Origin: Sorex araneus
Taxonomy: Eukaryota; Chordata; Mammalia; Eulipotyphla; Soricidae
Assembly: GCF_027595985.1 (NCBI RefSeq)
Contig: NC_073302.1
Span: 405,970,003 to 406,034,002 of the forward strand
Reading direction: 5' to 3'
Length of the DNA: 64,000 nucleotides
This document shows, in pieces, positions 45,313 through 55,850 of this stretch. The translations under genes were made by a program, and so were the position numbers. The first letter of the stretch is position 1. Each line of letters begins with the position of its first letter. The notes under the pieces are model-generated. The model made no database searches. It saw nothing but the letters and a program-made list of their open reading frames with translations, and had not been told where the DNA came from.

Positions 45313-46190
45313 AAAATTAATTACTTGGAGCATTTTGGATGGGGCTCAGTTTCTAAAGTAATTTCATGAACAATAACTATAAAATACTTTAAAAAAATCA
45401 AGTAACTTCATCTCTATCAACCATGTAGAATTACGTATCTGGAAATTAATGTGGTGATTCAAAAAGAATTATAACAAAGAAAAATGTTAAGTGATTTGCT
45501 CTTGATATTGCCTTCTTCTATAATTCCCGGTTAATATCCTCATTTCTCAGTCAAACGTAGGTAAATTACATTTACTTTGCACTCCTCAGAATGCCATTAG
45601 CACAAATGATAGCATATCTGCGTAACTAATTTTGATTAAATTGTGTTGCATCTAAGTATCTAGATGCCAGGTTTGTTTCTTCAAATGTTATCTACTTAGT
45701 TTACATTGTCACCCACAATTTCCCCCTATTCAAGGCAGTTAAATGAGTACTGTGTCAAAGGTCAAATCCCACAGAACTGGCAGATGGAGAAATGGAGGAT
45801 GATGGCATTTTTGAATATCAATTAATTTGATTTTCAGAAATAATTTCTAGTTAAAAAAAGACAACCAGTTAGGCTTCTGCTCTCCTGCCCTCTTGATCTT
45901 GCCGGTCCACAGGTAGCAGGTGTTTTCCGGAGCTCTGCTTAGGATCATTGCTGGCAGTTTTGTAGGAAACAGAGGCTGGTAGTTTTTGCATGCGGCAATT
46001 AGCTGGTATAAGAAAACATGAATTCCTCCATTTTTTATACTTTCTCTTCTTACGCATGTGGTTTCCACAGTTTCAATCATCTTGTGTTACTCCAGACACC
46101 CAAAGAACAAAGAACGCATAAAGAAATCATCTCATGAAAGATCCATAACATCTCACTCTGTTTGCATGCATGCATGCATGTGTGGCATAC

Positions 46191-46194
<4 letters not shown>
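45313..46194. other. no recognised feature
   Basis: Nothing named. Confidence 0.45.

Positions 46195-46224
<30 letters not shown>
46195..46224. repeat. (GT)n microsatellite
   Basis: About 15 GT units, preceded by a small CATG run. Confidence 0.95.
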
Positions 46225-46227
<3 letters not shown>

Positions 46228-46424
46228 CCTTAAGTCCTGGAAACTTTGTGCAAATCACACTTCTTCACACTCAAAAATGCTCTCTGCTGTTAATTCTCAG
46301 CAACTAAGTTTTGAGTCTGGAGACATTTGATTTTTGAGTCATTTCTTGTTTTTACTGATGTGAATTTAATGTGGACCCACAGTCATCACTTCTTACTGTT
46401 GATACAACAGCCAGAGCAATACGG

Positions 46425-46545
46425 GTATTTGTTGGGGGCTATAGGGAGCACAACCAGGCTCAGGGGACCATGCACTGCTGGAGACTAAATCTAGGGTTCC
46501 ATCGTGAAGGCCCTGTGTGCGCCCACACCTCCCTCCATCCCAAAG
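46425..46545 (-). mobile_element. worn SOR-A SINE fragment, minus
   Basis: 'gaccatgcactgctggagac' and 'aatctagggttccatcgtg' fit the reversed body and B box. Confidence 0.5.
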
Positions 46546-46559
46546 CCTTTTTTTAATAC

Positions 46560-46950
46560 CTTTTGGATGTCCAGGTAATCAAATATTTGGTCCGCAGGAG
46601 AGCATCAGTTCCACTCTAACCGCAGCATCAAAGATTTTACAGTGAGATGTTTATGGAGAGGAGACTGAGGACCTGAGGTAATTAAGCAAGGGCTTCCTTA
46701 TTTTATGCAAACAACCATATGACATGTGCACTAAGCAGGCAATCATGTATATGCGAATGGAGCTATGTGTTATCAAAACTGCAGGAAAGCTAATTCAGCA
46801 CCTTTCTAGATGTGTGTATTTAACAATTTGCTGCATGTAATTATATGGAAATGGTAAGCAGTTTTATAAGCCGTTGTGATTTAATTTTATCAATCCAAGG
46901 TTAGCAGCTTTGGTGGTTTTAGTTTGCTCTGTATGTGAGGTTTTAAAATA
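46560..46950. promoter_or_regulatory. possible conserved non-coding element
   Basis: About 390 bases free of recognisable repeats in an otherwise repeat-packed window, AT-rich, with TAATTA (46679-46684), an octamer-like ATGCAAA (46706-46712) and ATGTAATTATATGG. This looks like developmental enhancer sequence, but conservation cannot be judged here. Confidence 0.2.
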
Positions 46951-47540
46951 TCTAGAAATGTCACTATCAGCAAACTTCCCTGTCAGATAAAGTCAAATAA
47001 TAAAGTACATCAAACACCACCTTTCCCCTCAGTGGGGTTCCCTGGGCAGTAGTGCTCGTCCCAGATCTAGAATCAGACACTGTGTTCTTATCTCCAGGTA
47101 TACTTATCTTCTAGTTAGTTACACTCCCTTCCACTATACTCATATCCCAGAGTTTCCATCCAATTCACTCTTCTCTAGTCTCCTTCCCAAATGCTGGTTC
47201 CCACATCCTAGTGGCCCCATATGTTACCAAAGCCGATAATCATGAATCAAAAAAGTCATGGTCTATCGATGTTCCTTGGAACCTGGGATTCAGAACTTAC
47301 ACAGTATAATATACTGTTGTCTAAAATATCTACTCTTATGACCAGCACCATTCATTTCTCAAGAAAATAGTTTATTTTCACAAGCCATTCCCTAAGTCCC
47401 ATGATCTCAAAATAGAGTTAATTGAAGATGAATGCCATGAGGTTGTGCATGTTCATAAGCTATAACTTTGCTAATCTTGGATATTCTAATTTGACTCTTG
47501 GAAAGATTTGAAAGACAGGAGTATTCAAGAGAAATACAAA
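46951..47540. other. no recognised feature
   Basis: Nothing named. Confidence 0.45.
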
Positions 47541-47712
47541 TCTGGAGCTGGAGTGATAGTATAGTATTGCCTTGCATGTGATTGACCTGAGTTAAATCAC
47601 CAGCAACCCATATGGTCCCCCTGAGCACTGCTAGGAGTGATCCCTGAGCACAATGCAAGGAGAAAACCCTGAGCACCACTGACTGTGCCCTCCCAAAAAG
47701 ATTGTGTCCCCC
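47541..47712 (+). mobile_element. SOR-A SINE
   Basis: 'gagctggagtgatagtatag', 'atatggtccccctgagcac', 'gagtgatccctgagcaca'. Confidence 0.9.
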
Positions 47713-47766
47713 AAATATAAATTAACTAAATTAAGTGAAAAATAATTGCTCAGGTCTTTCTTGTGA

Positions 47767-47850
47767 ACATAAATGCAATATATTCTAAAATCCACCAAGT
47801 AGCACAGCACAAATGCAAGCAATATATTCTTAAAATTTACCAAGTAGCAT
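47767..47850. repeat. short tandem duplication (~45 bp unit)
   Basis: 'aaatgcaatatattctaaaa ... ccaccaagtagca' is repeated with changes as 'aaatgcaagcaatatattct ... taccaagtagca'. Confidence 0.85.
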
Positions 47851-48205
47851 TTGCCAGTGATGCCAAAACACCATTGTTATATACAAATTATAGTTTTCTC
47901 AGTAGTGGCATAGGACCCTTAGGAGTTAAGCTAGTTCTGCTTACCAATTCATGGTACTCTTAAATTGTACATTGTGAGTTTAAACATGATACCAATTTTA
48001 AAGTATTACTTCTTTACTCTAGATACTCCTTTAAGAGATTGAAAAAGGATACCATTTATATGTCACAAAATTGTATGGTGTGGAATGATAATTGTGTGTA
48101 TGGATTTTTTGACCCCAATCAAAAAGTCCTTTGAAAGAGTAAAACTCTGACCATAAAGTTTTAAAATTCTTTGTGTCATTTTTCTTTTCCTTTTGTGTAT
48201 GCAAT
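47851..48205. other. no recognised feature
   Basis: AT-rich, nothing named. Confidence 0.45.
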
Positions 48206-48585
48206 AGAACAGAAGTTCTCAAAGTGTGCCTGTAGTGTGTTGGGAACTCCCAGACCCACACAGAAGACCTAAACCATCAATTACTTTTCATAATAATACT
48301 AAGATGCTGTCCTTTTCAACGTGATCACATTTTCAGAGAAGGTACAAAAGCAATGACAGATATAAAAGTTTATGCCTTGTTATCTATTAGTCTAGTGGCC
48401 ACAATTTTAATCAGTATATTGTTCATCCAATTAGTGTTTTAAAGAGTCCTCTAATGAAGCAAAAATTGCTTCAGCTGGAAAATAGAAAATTAGGGTTATT
48501 GAGGAAAAATCACTTATGAAATATAAATTACATTTCCAAGCAAAAAAACAAAATTTTAAAACTTTGTCCCTGTCACTGCAACTTT

Positions 48586-48691
48586 TCTTTATGGTATACA
48601 TCATGAATTTCTGTATCATCCTTGAGCAGGGGCTATACTAATCGGCTCTGTATCACTCCAATTTGAGTATATGTACTCCTGAAGTGAGCCT
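48586..48691 (-). pseudogene. U6 snRNA pseudogene
   Basis: Minus strand: starts ggctcacttc, then agtacatatactcaaattgg, 'gatacagagccgattag', 'gcccctgctcaaggatga', close to U6 along nearly its whole length with about 20% changes. U6 ACAGAGA reads ACAGAGC, so the catalytic box is damaged. A processed copy within the hAT fossil. Confidence 0.92.
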
Positions 48692-49224
48692 GGCCACTGT
48701 AAACTTAATAGCTTCACAACACTTCATGTTTCTTCAGAATAGCTGGGTAAAGACAGTAACAAATGTCTTTTCTTTCTCAATGCTGCATAACAAAATGTAC
48801 TAACATTTAGAAGATCGACATAACTCAGTAGGCCAATGTATCTCAAATGACCATTGCACGTTACTACAAAATCATGCATGAATAAGATATCCATTTAAGA
48901 AGCAAGGTGAAACAACTGATTTTATTGTAAGAGAATATAAATTTCATTGCAATTTTCCAACATGATTTCAACACTGCAACTAGTATTTGATAAGCTGCCT
49001 TTTGCTGAGTTCTGATGACTTATAAAGAATACTAAATACTATTAGAAGACTACTAAAGGTTATTAAAATCCAGTGAAATATGATTAGTGCATACTTCCAC
49101 ATAGATGCTAGATATTTCTCTTTTCCTGTACTTCAAAGAACCGATATATATTAGATTAAATGTAGAATCAGATATAAGAATATATTGATATAAGAATATA
49201 TTGAAGGTTTATTAAAACACATAT

Positions 49225-49388
49225 TGGGGCCAGAAAGGTGGTATAGTAGGTAGAATGTTTGCTTTGCACCAGCTGACTAAGATTTGATTTCCAGCATTCC
49301 TGGGCCCACCAGAAATGATGCCAAGTGCAGAGCCAGGAGTAAATCCTGAGCATGGTCAGGTGTGATCCAAAAGCAAATAAACAAAAGA
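49225..49388 (+). mobile_element. SOR-A SINE
   Basis: 'ggggccagaaaggtggtata', 'gcagagccaggagtaaatcc', A-rich tail with AAAT. Inserted in the hAT fossil. Confidence 0.88.
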
Positions 49389-49500
49389 GAACACACACTA
49401 AAGAGACTTGGAATAAAGCAAAACCATACACTCCTCACACTAACACTTTTTGAAAATATATTTCTTAGAATGTTACTTTAACGTGTTCATTTTCTTTTTT

Positions 49501-49737
49501 TTGGAGCGATAGCACAGCGGTTGGGCGTTTGCCTTTCACGCGGCCGACCCGAGTTCGATTCCTCCGCCGCTCTCGGAGAGCCCAGCAAGCTACCGAGAGT
49601 TTCGAGCCCACGCAGCAGAGCCTGGCAAGCTACCCGTGCATATTGGATATGCCAAAAACAGTAACAATAAGTCTCTCAATGAGAGACATTACTGGTGCCT
49701 GCTCGAACAAATCGATGAGCAACGGGATGACAGTGAC
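49501..49737 (+). mobile_element. SOR-R SINE, young-looking
   Basis: Head 'ggagcgatagcacagcggtt', B box 'gagttcgattcc', 'ctcggagagcccagcaagct', 'gcagagcctggcaagctacc', tail 'gctcgaacaaatcgatgagc', 'aacgggatgacagtgac'. One of the best-preserved RTE-tailed copies. Confidence 0.96.
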
Positions 49738-49873
49738 TTTAACATATAATGTATTTGCTATTCTTAATTTTAGAGTAATTTAATAGTTTTTAAAATTCTC
49801 AATTTTAATTTTCAATATTATAAATATCAATAAACAAAATCTATAAAAACTTTTGGAGGATCCTCAATAATTT

Positions 49874-50041
49874 GGGGCAGGAGGTATTTTTTTTACAATC
49901 AGCAGTGTTCAGCGCTACACCTGGCTTGGTACTCAAGGTTTGCTCGAAGTGACACTCAGTGTATACGTTGCCAGGGGCTAAACCTAGGGTTTCTGCCTAC
50001 AAAATATGAGCAGTCCTTCGAACCATCTTCTGCCACACCTA
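49874..50041 (-). mobile_element. old SOR-A SINE, minus
   Basis: 'tgttcagcgctacacctggc', 'gctaaacctagggtttctgc', 'tcgaaccatcttctgcc'. Flanked by ctcaataattt (49863-49873) and ctcaatgattt (50042-50052) within the hAT end. Confidence 0.75.
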
Positions 50042-50119
50042 CTCAATGATTTTTAAGTGCATGAAGCAATTCTAAGATTTTCATTAAATAAATCATTGTA
50101 CACCAAGTGCCTCAAAACA

Positions 50120-50315
50120 GAAGACTTTGTTAAAGAAACTATGGGTGCATCTATACAATGGAATACTATGCAGCAGTTAGGATAAATGAAGTTATAAAAT
50201 TTGTTTATAAATAGATGGACATGGAGAATATCATGCTGACTAACATGAGGCAGAAAAAGAGAGGTAGACATAAAATTATTGGTCTCATTTATGAGATAAA
50301 TTTAAAAACGCAATT
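50120..50315 (+). mobile_element. L1 3' UTR fragment, plus
   Basis: 'gtgcatctatacaatggaat', 'actatgcagcagttaggata', 'aaatagatggacatggagaa', the classic L1 end. Continues for a short way after the SINE, at 50596-50650. Confidence 0.85.
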
Positions 50316-50327
50316 AAAAATAAATAG

Positions 50328-50583
50328 CACTGTAGCACTGTCATCCCATTGTTCATTGATTTGCTCAAGCAGGCACCAGTAATGTCTCCATTATGAGACT
50401 TGCACAACAGGTAGGGCCTTGCACGTGGCTGACTCGGTTTCCATTCCCCTGTCCCTTTCACAGAGCTTGGTAAGCTACCGAGAGTATCCCACCTGCATGG
50501 TGGAGCCTGGCAAGCTACCTGTGGCATATTTGATATGCCAAAAACAGTAACAAAATGTCTCAGTAACAAAAATAAATAAAATA
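50328..50583. mobile_element. SOR-R SINE with inverted 5' part (twin-primed)
   Basis: 50328-50401 is the RTE-type tail in minus orientation (tgtagcactgtcatcccatt, 'ggcaccagtaatgtctccat'). At about 50402 the orientation flips, and the head and body read on plus ('aacaggtagggccttgcacg', 'cagagcttggtaagctaccg', 'gccaaaaacagtaacaaaat'). The whole unit is flanked by aaaaataaatag (50316-50327 and 50584-50595). Confidence 0.88.
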
Positions 50584-50750
50584 AAAAATAAATAGTTGTA
50601 CAATATTGATATGAGGTACAAGCGGATGTCTGTTAGTCCTTTATATACATATAAAATAAAAATTCTAAATTATTTTTTAAAAATTAAAATAAAAATTCTG
50701 TGCTAAAAAATATTATTTTCAAAGTTACTTTGTCAGAATATTTTTCTTTC

Positions 50751-50920
50751 TGGAACTGAAGCAATAGCATAGCTGGTAGGGTATTTGTCTTGCTCAGAGC
50801 TGATCAATGTTCAATCCCAGGCATCCCATATGGTCCCCCAAGCATCACCAGGAGTGATTCCTGATTTCAGTGCCAGGAGTAACACCTGAATCCTTCCCCC
50901 TTCTCCACCCACAAAAGAAC
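50751..50920 (+). mobile_element. SOR-A SINE
   Basis: 'ctgaagcaatagcatagctg', 'gcatcccatatggtccccca', 'agtgccaggagtaacacctg'. Confidence 0.9.
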
Positions 50921-51392
50921 ATTTTTCTTCCTAGAGCATAACAATGGTTTAAAGAATCTATGGATTCTTACATTCATTAAAAAAAAATGACAACTCTGCT
51001 CAGAAAACCTAGTAACAACTACACCAAAGATATGGTCTTGCTCATGCAATTACATACTCCTGTTAGAAAAGAACTAACTTCACAATTCCTTGCATACTAG
51101 CTTTTCTAGCACATCTGAAATGTAATCCTCGTGACAAAAACCCTGCTTGTATTTCCTTTCGAAAGTGAGTACATCTAGGGAGCTATCACACTTGGAAAAT
51201 TAGAAGGAGAATGCTGGTTTCAATTTTCTCGTGGTTTTTCCTGATCCAATAGGTCTGGCTCCACACATCTATATTTAAACTATTTTGTTTAGTTTGAAAT
51301 TATCCAGACATCTTTACTTGGCTTCTTTTTCCCATTTTAGTGGGATCACACTTCTAGTGGAAATGATTATGCCCTGTCAGTAGCATCAAGAC
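50921..51392. other. no recognised feature
   Basis: Nothing named. Confidence 0.5.
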
Positions 51393-51540
51393 GTTTGGGC
51401 CAGAGGTAGTAGAGCAGATAAGGTGCTAGCCTTGCAAATGGTTTCATCCCTCAGACTATATATGGTCCCTGAACACTGCCAGGATGATGCCTGAGTACAG
51501 AGCCAGGCACACGCCCTGAATGCCAGTCAGGCCCTCAGAA
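51393..51540 (+). mobile_element. SOR-A SINE, worn
   Basis: 'gggccagaggtagtagagca', 'ctatatatggtccctgaaca', 'gagtacagagccaggcac'. Confidence 0.8.
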
Positions 51541-51663
51541 CAGTCACTGATGATATGTAAACTAAAGTGAGACACTCCTACCAGGAAGTCTGAGATGGAC
51601 AGGCTCGACCCACGCATTACACTTCTAAAAGAACTCAATCCGACAGTTTGTCATTGGATTTCT

Positions 51664-51996
51664 TTAACCTCCCCCTCCTCCTTCTCCTCCTCCCCCTCCT
51701 CCTTCCACTCCTCCCCCTCCTCCTTCCCCTCCTCCCCCTCCTCCTCTTCTTACTCCTTCTTCTCATTTCTTTTCTCCTTGTCTTCTCCTTTTCTCTCCTC
51801 TTCCTCTTCCTGTTTCTCCTCCTTCTCCTCCTCCCTCTCCTCCTCCTTCTCCTTCCTTTTCTCCTCCTCCTCCTTCTCCTCTTCCCTCTCCTCCTCCTCC
51901 TTTTTTTCTCTTCCTTCTCCTCCTCCTCCTCTTCTTCCTCCTCCCCCTCCTCCTCCTTTTCCTCCTCCTCCTCTTCCTTTTTCTTTTGGAGTAGCT
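51664..51996. repeat. long CCT/CTT polypyrimidine tract
   Basis: Over 300 bases almost wholly C and T on plus, built from irregular CCT, CTT and CCCCT units. The open frames across it (Ser/Pro/Leu-rich on plus, Glu/Lys/Gly-rich on minus) are artefacts. Confidence 0.97.
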
Positions 51997-52244
51997 ACCA
52001 CATAAGAGCTACTTAATTTTTTAATGTGTTTCTGTACTGAGTCAAACAGAAATAAATTAAGATTTTAATGAAACTAAAAAATACTTTATAAAGTCTGATA
52101 ACATAAATACACATGTAAATATATTTGCTCACATAGAAGTGAGGTTTAAGACAAACACATCAAAACCTTATTTTGAACTATGAATCCCAAGTCAGCTGTT
52201 TGGTCTTGGCATTTTTTCTGTTCTTTTTTCTTTCTTTTCTGTTT
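51997..52244. other. no recognised feature
   Basis: Nothing named. Confidence 0.5.
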
Positions 52245-52330
52245 TTTCTTTGAGGGGGGCATCGCTTGGGGGGACCAAACCCAGATCTCATGCATGGAAG
52301 GTTGCATGCATTTTGCCACTGAGTTTTATC
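52245..52330 (-). mobile_element. worn SINE fragment, minus
   Basis: 'gggaccaaacccagatctca' and 'gcattttgccactgagttt' fit a reversed tRNA-type head. Confidence 0.45.
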
Positions 52331-52439
52331 TATGTTTGTTTACCACCATTTTAATAACATTATTCCATAGGTATTAGAGCACTGTTTCAAAGAGAACAGG
52401 AGAAAGTATAGAAAAAGAAGAAGGTTTTTTTTCTTTTCT

Positions 52440-52617
52440 TTTTCTTTTTTTTTTTGCTTTTTGGATCACACCCAGCAATGCACAGGAGTTACTTCTGGCT
52501 CTGCATCAGGAATTACTCCTGGCGGTGCTGAGGGGACCATATGGGATGCTGGGAATTGAACCCGGGTCGGCTGCATGCAAGGCAAATGCCCTAGCTGCTG
52601 TGCTATCACTCCAGCCC
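52440..52617 (-). mobile_element. SOR-A SINE, minus, young-looking
   Basis: T-rich start, 'gctttttggatcacacccag', 'tgggaattgaacccgggtcg', 'gctgtgctatcactccagcc'. Few changes from consensus. Confidence 0.96.
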
Positions 52618-52639
52618 CAGAAGCAAATATTTCTATTTC

Positions 52640-53010
52640 AAATATAGCCTAGTGTAAGAGGATGCAGGAGATGGGAAGCTAGGTCACCGAGGTGTTCCCT
52701 GAGACAGCCTGAAGAGGGGTGTACTGTGACCAGAAGGACATGGATGTGTTCTTAGACAGGCTTGGGAGTGATAATCAGCAGAACCTGAGTTTGGCTGGAT
52801 TGGTCCTATTAGACGCAGGAAGGGTCAAAGAGAACCCCAGGTTTCTGGCTTGAGCAGCTGAGCAGATGGTGGTGTCATTTACTGAGATGAAGAACACAGA
52901 AAGGAGAAAGGGATTGAGCAGGGGAGGGGGTGAAGATGTGTTCAGCTTTGGACCATTGGTTTTGAGATGCCTGTGGGACATCTCAGCAGATTTTGAGGAC
53001 ACATCTGCAA
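52640..53010 (-). repeat. ancient repeat piece (family of 19461)
   Basis: 'aaccccaggtttctggcttg', 'ggtgtcatttactgagatga', 'ggttttgagatgcctgtggg' follow the ancient repeat's wording. Includes a 74-residue frame that is not a gene. Confidence 0.5.
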
Positions 53011-53670
53011 CATCAGAAGAGGAAGCAGTCATCTGTGGCAGGAATGACAAATGGCAGCCCTTTGTTCTAGCAGCGAGGGAGGGCTCTTAGCAACAGGAGA
53101 CTTCGGGTCGTCGGTCACTCAGCTCCTTAGAGTAGAAGCATGCAGCAGCTCTGGAGTGGTTGTAGGTTGTTGATGTTTGCTTTGTTGCACACCGTAGCAC
53201 TCTTTCCTCGCATTGTTCTCAAACAGAGAGCTAGAAAAGTTGAATACCAATTCCCTGTGCATCTCTGTCCAAAAATCATAATGTGTGTTTCAATAACACG
53301 CAGAGTGAAGTGAAGTGGCATTCAAAGATACATTCGGGATTACTCCGTGCTAAGTGGTACTATTCACACAGTGTATTTTCTTGTCATCATTCATTAATTA
53401 GTATGCCTCATTTGATTTTCTCTACCCTAGGCCAAACATTTTAGTATGGTGCTCGTGAACAAACTTTGCAGTTGGACTATCTATTACATCACAACAGCAA
53501 TTGTCCCCCATCTGCTATATTGCCTGACAAAATAATTATTTTCTACTGGCATTGATGTTCAATGTCAGCTTAGAAATGCATGGATTCTCATTTATTAGTC
53601 AGGGATAGCATTATTTCAGTGTTGCAAACCTAACTAAGCTAACTTTTCTCAATCATCAATTGTCAGATCA
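53011..53670. other. no recognised feature
   Basis: Nothing named. Confidence 0.45.
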
Positions 53671-53687
53671 GAAGTAGAGTGGACAGG

Positions 53688-53858
53688 AGGCTGGAGCGAT
53701 AGCACAGCGGGTAGGGCATTTGCCTTGCAAGTGGCTGACCCGGGTTCAATTTCCAGCATCCCATATGGTCCCCTGAGCACCACCAGGAGTAATTCCTGAG
53801 TGCAGAGCCAGGAGCAAACCCTGTGCATTGTCGGGTGTGACCCAAAAAAAAAAATAAA
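53688..53858 (+). mobile_element. SOR-A SINE, young, with target-site duplication
   Basis: Near-consensus copy: 'ggctggagcgatagcacagc', 'gacccgggttcaatttccag', 'tcctgagtgcagagccagga', A-rich tail. Flanked by gaagtagagtgga (53671-53683) and gaagtagggtgga (53859-53871). Confidence 0.97.
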
Positions 53859-53871
53859 GAAGTAGGGTGGA

Positions 53872-54169
53872 TAGCAATAGAAATCTCAGACCCAAAGTTT
53901 CCATGTATATATGTGATTTCTTGACAACTAGGAACAAAATGTGCTCACTCAGAGTCCCTGTTCCCTGTCCTTGGGCTATAAAGTCCAGCACACACCTTGT
54001 AAGGAGGATTCCCTTTGAGGTAATACAGTGGTCATCTGAGAGAAGACTCAGCAAACCATCCAGCTTTATCAGGTGGCAGGTTTTATTAAGTGGGAAAAAC
54101 AAGTCCCCATGAAATTCTAGATAGTGGGTCCTAACCGCAATGTGTTGTTTCTGGAACTATTGACTCTTT
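53872..54169. other. no recognised feature
   Basis: Nothing named. Confidence 0.45.
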
Positions 54170-54480
54170 TGGTTTATGTATTTATGGAAGAAAGGGCTCA
54201 TTTAATCTTTCTAATTAAACGCATTCATTTTAAAGACTACTAATTTCACCAATGAACTACTATTCGTAATACCCCGCAATACTAATTAACAAGTTCTATG
54301 GTCTTAGATGTGTATATTGAAAGAAAACACTTAGTACTAACCTCCTTAGACACTGAACTTGTAGTTAGAGGGCTTCAAGTGCTAATTAACGAGTCCGGCC
54401 AGGTTTATTCTCAAAATACTTGCTTAAGGCCCATAGGATTTGGGTTAATGTGAACTTATATGCATATCTATCACACACTG
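54170..54480. promoter_or_regulatory. possible conserved non-coding element
   Basis: Repeat-free stretch with two exact CTAATTAAC homeodomain-type motifs at 54282-54290 and 54382-54390, and a further TTCTAATTAAA-like motif near 54210. No coding frame. Conservation not testable here. Confidence 0.2.
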
Positions 54481-54714
54481 AATTAATTTTGAGTGAACAT
54501 CATGCCTGAATAATATGACACTCATGCTCCTCTCTTTTTTATGCTATTTCTTTATTATTAAACACAAAAATAAAACCTCCCATTGTCTTTTGCTATGCAA
54601 CACACTATTTTAAAATTGAATGGATTCTAACAAAGCCTGGTGACTAGAGTTAATATTATATATTTCAAAAGTTTTCAAGAGATCTTAAATGTCCTCACTA
54701 TAAAAGTACATGGT
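54481..54714. other. no recognised feature
   Basis: AT-rich, nothing named. Confidence 0.45.
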
Positions 54715-54965
54715 GATGGCAGGGACCAAGTACAGGGCTAGGGTACATATCTTACCCAACCTGGGTTCTCTCCTCAGCACCATGAGGCCAACTCAGAAGT
54801 GCCAGTGGAGCCCTGGAGATTCCTCAGCCCTGCTAGATGGCCCTGATAGTGTGGCACTAATATGCAGTAAGCATTCACCACACTCTGACACTTAAAATCA
54901 AGCCTGGTTGACCAAGTGTCGCTAATAGTGCCTCCAGTCACCCCCCCAACCCAACCCCCTGCTCT
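54715..54965 (+). mobile_element. SOR-C long SINE variant, worn
   Basis: 'ggagccctggagattcctca', 'gtggcactaatatgcagtaa', 'caagcctggttgaccaagtg' follow the SOR-C order. C-rich end. Confidence 0.55.
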
Positions 54966-55124
54966 CAGTACCTCATGGAAGCTCCTCCTTACCCAATACA
55001 TGGAAATTGCTTGACTCGTTAATGGTAAAAAAATTGTTGTTATATAACTTCATCAAAACAACACATCATATACCAAAAACTAACCCAATATTATATGCCG
55101 ACTATAACTCAGGATAAAGAGTGG
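54966..55124. other. no recognised feature
   Basis: Nothing named. Confidence 0.45.
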
Positions 55125-55420
55125 GGTGGTGAGATTGTACAATGGCTGAAAGTCATGCAGAGTGTGTGACTGGCCCCAATTTGATCCTTAGCACCACCTG
55201 TTCCCCAGAGCATCACCACATACAGTCCTAGAGGCCCTGAGTGCCACAGGGTGTGGCCCTGGAGGCTCTCAAACACTACCAGCTTGGGGGCAGATATTGC
55301 CAGATATGTTTGGTCACTTCAGGGTCCAAGCAGTATTACATCCTTGAGCCCTTATATTGAATCCCAGATAAATCCAGTTGGCTGAGAATTGCCAGTGGGG
55401 CCTCTGGGCCTCCTGAGCAC
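55125..55420 (+). mobile_element. SOR-C long SINE variant
   Basis: 'gtgtggccctggaggctctc', 'gtccaagcagtattacatcc', 'ttgagcccttatattgaatc', 'ccagttggctgagaattgcc', 'agtggggcctctgggcctcc'. The clearest copy of the long body. Confidence 0.75.
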
Positions 55421-55477
55421 CTCTTGGGAGACAAAGAAGGAAAAGGAAAAGATGTTCAGGGGATCGGGGGGAGGGAA

Positions 55478-55730
55478 TGGGGAGATGGCTCAAAAAATTA
55501 CCATATGCCTTGCAAGTGTGAGGCCTTGAGTTCAGTCCCCAGCACTGCATGGCCCCTCAACACTGCCAGGACTAGCCCTGGTGGCCCAAGCACTGCTAAG
55601 CCTGAGTATCACTGATTCCCCAAGACCCCCAAAATGCACCCAACTCAGGTCTGCACTGTAGGCCTGAGTATTGCCAGGAGTAGTTCACCATGGCCTAGTC
55701 AAAAGAATGCCCCACCACCAACAAAATAAA
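55478..55730 (+). mobile_element. tRNA-type SINE, older relative
   Basis: 'ggggagatggctcaaaaaat', B-box-like 'gagttcagtccccagcact', then 'tgccaggactagccctggtg'. Differs from SOR-A in the body. Confidence 0.55.
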
Positions 55731-55761
55731 AAAAATTACAAAAGTACCCACAAAACACATA

Positions 55762-55850
55762 AAGACTGGGAGGTGACTCAGCAGTGGAGGACAGGCCTTG
55801 AATGTGTAAGGAAGATTCTGGGTCTGATCCTGGCACATAAGAGAAACATA
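55762..55850 (+). mobile_element. tRNA-type SINE head fragment
   Basis: 'gactgggaggtgactcagca', 'ctgggtctgatcctggcac'. Confidence 0.5.

Larger units (their letters stand above)
48206..50085 (+). mobile_element. hAT DNA transposon fossil, interrupted
   Basis: Pieces in order match an old mammalian hAT element: 'gaagttctcaaagtgtgcct' at the left, 'cttttcataataatactaag', 'acaaaagcaatgacag', then (after the U6 pseudogene) 'ctacaaaatcatgcatgaat', 'actagtatttgataagctgcc'-type transposase C-terminal text, 'cagattaaatgtagaatcag'-type text, and the end 'ctcaattttaattttcaata', 'ggatcctcaataattt' completed after a SINE by 'atgatttttaagtgcatgaa'. Inside lie a U6 pseudogene (48586-48691) and SINEs at 49225, 49501 and 49874. 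The transposase frame is dead. Confidence 0.65.

Noticed and set aside
48586..48691. Functional U6 snRNA gene
   Set aside because: The ACAGAGA box is altered, many changes exist, and no proximal-sequence element or TATA box is visible at the expected spacing upstream.
51595..52016. Ser/Pro/Leu-rich frames of 122-136 codons and an antisense Glu/Lys-rich frame
   Set aside because: Pure product of the CCT/CTT tract.
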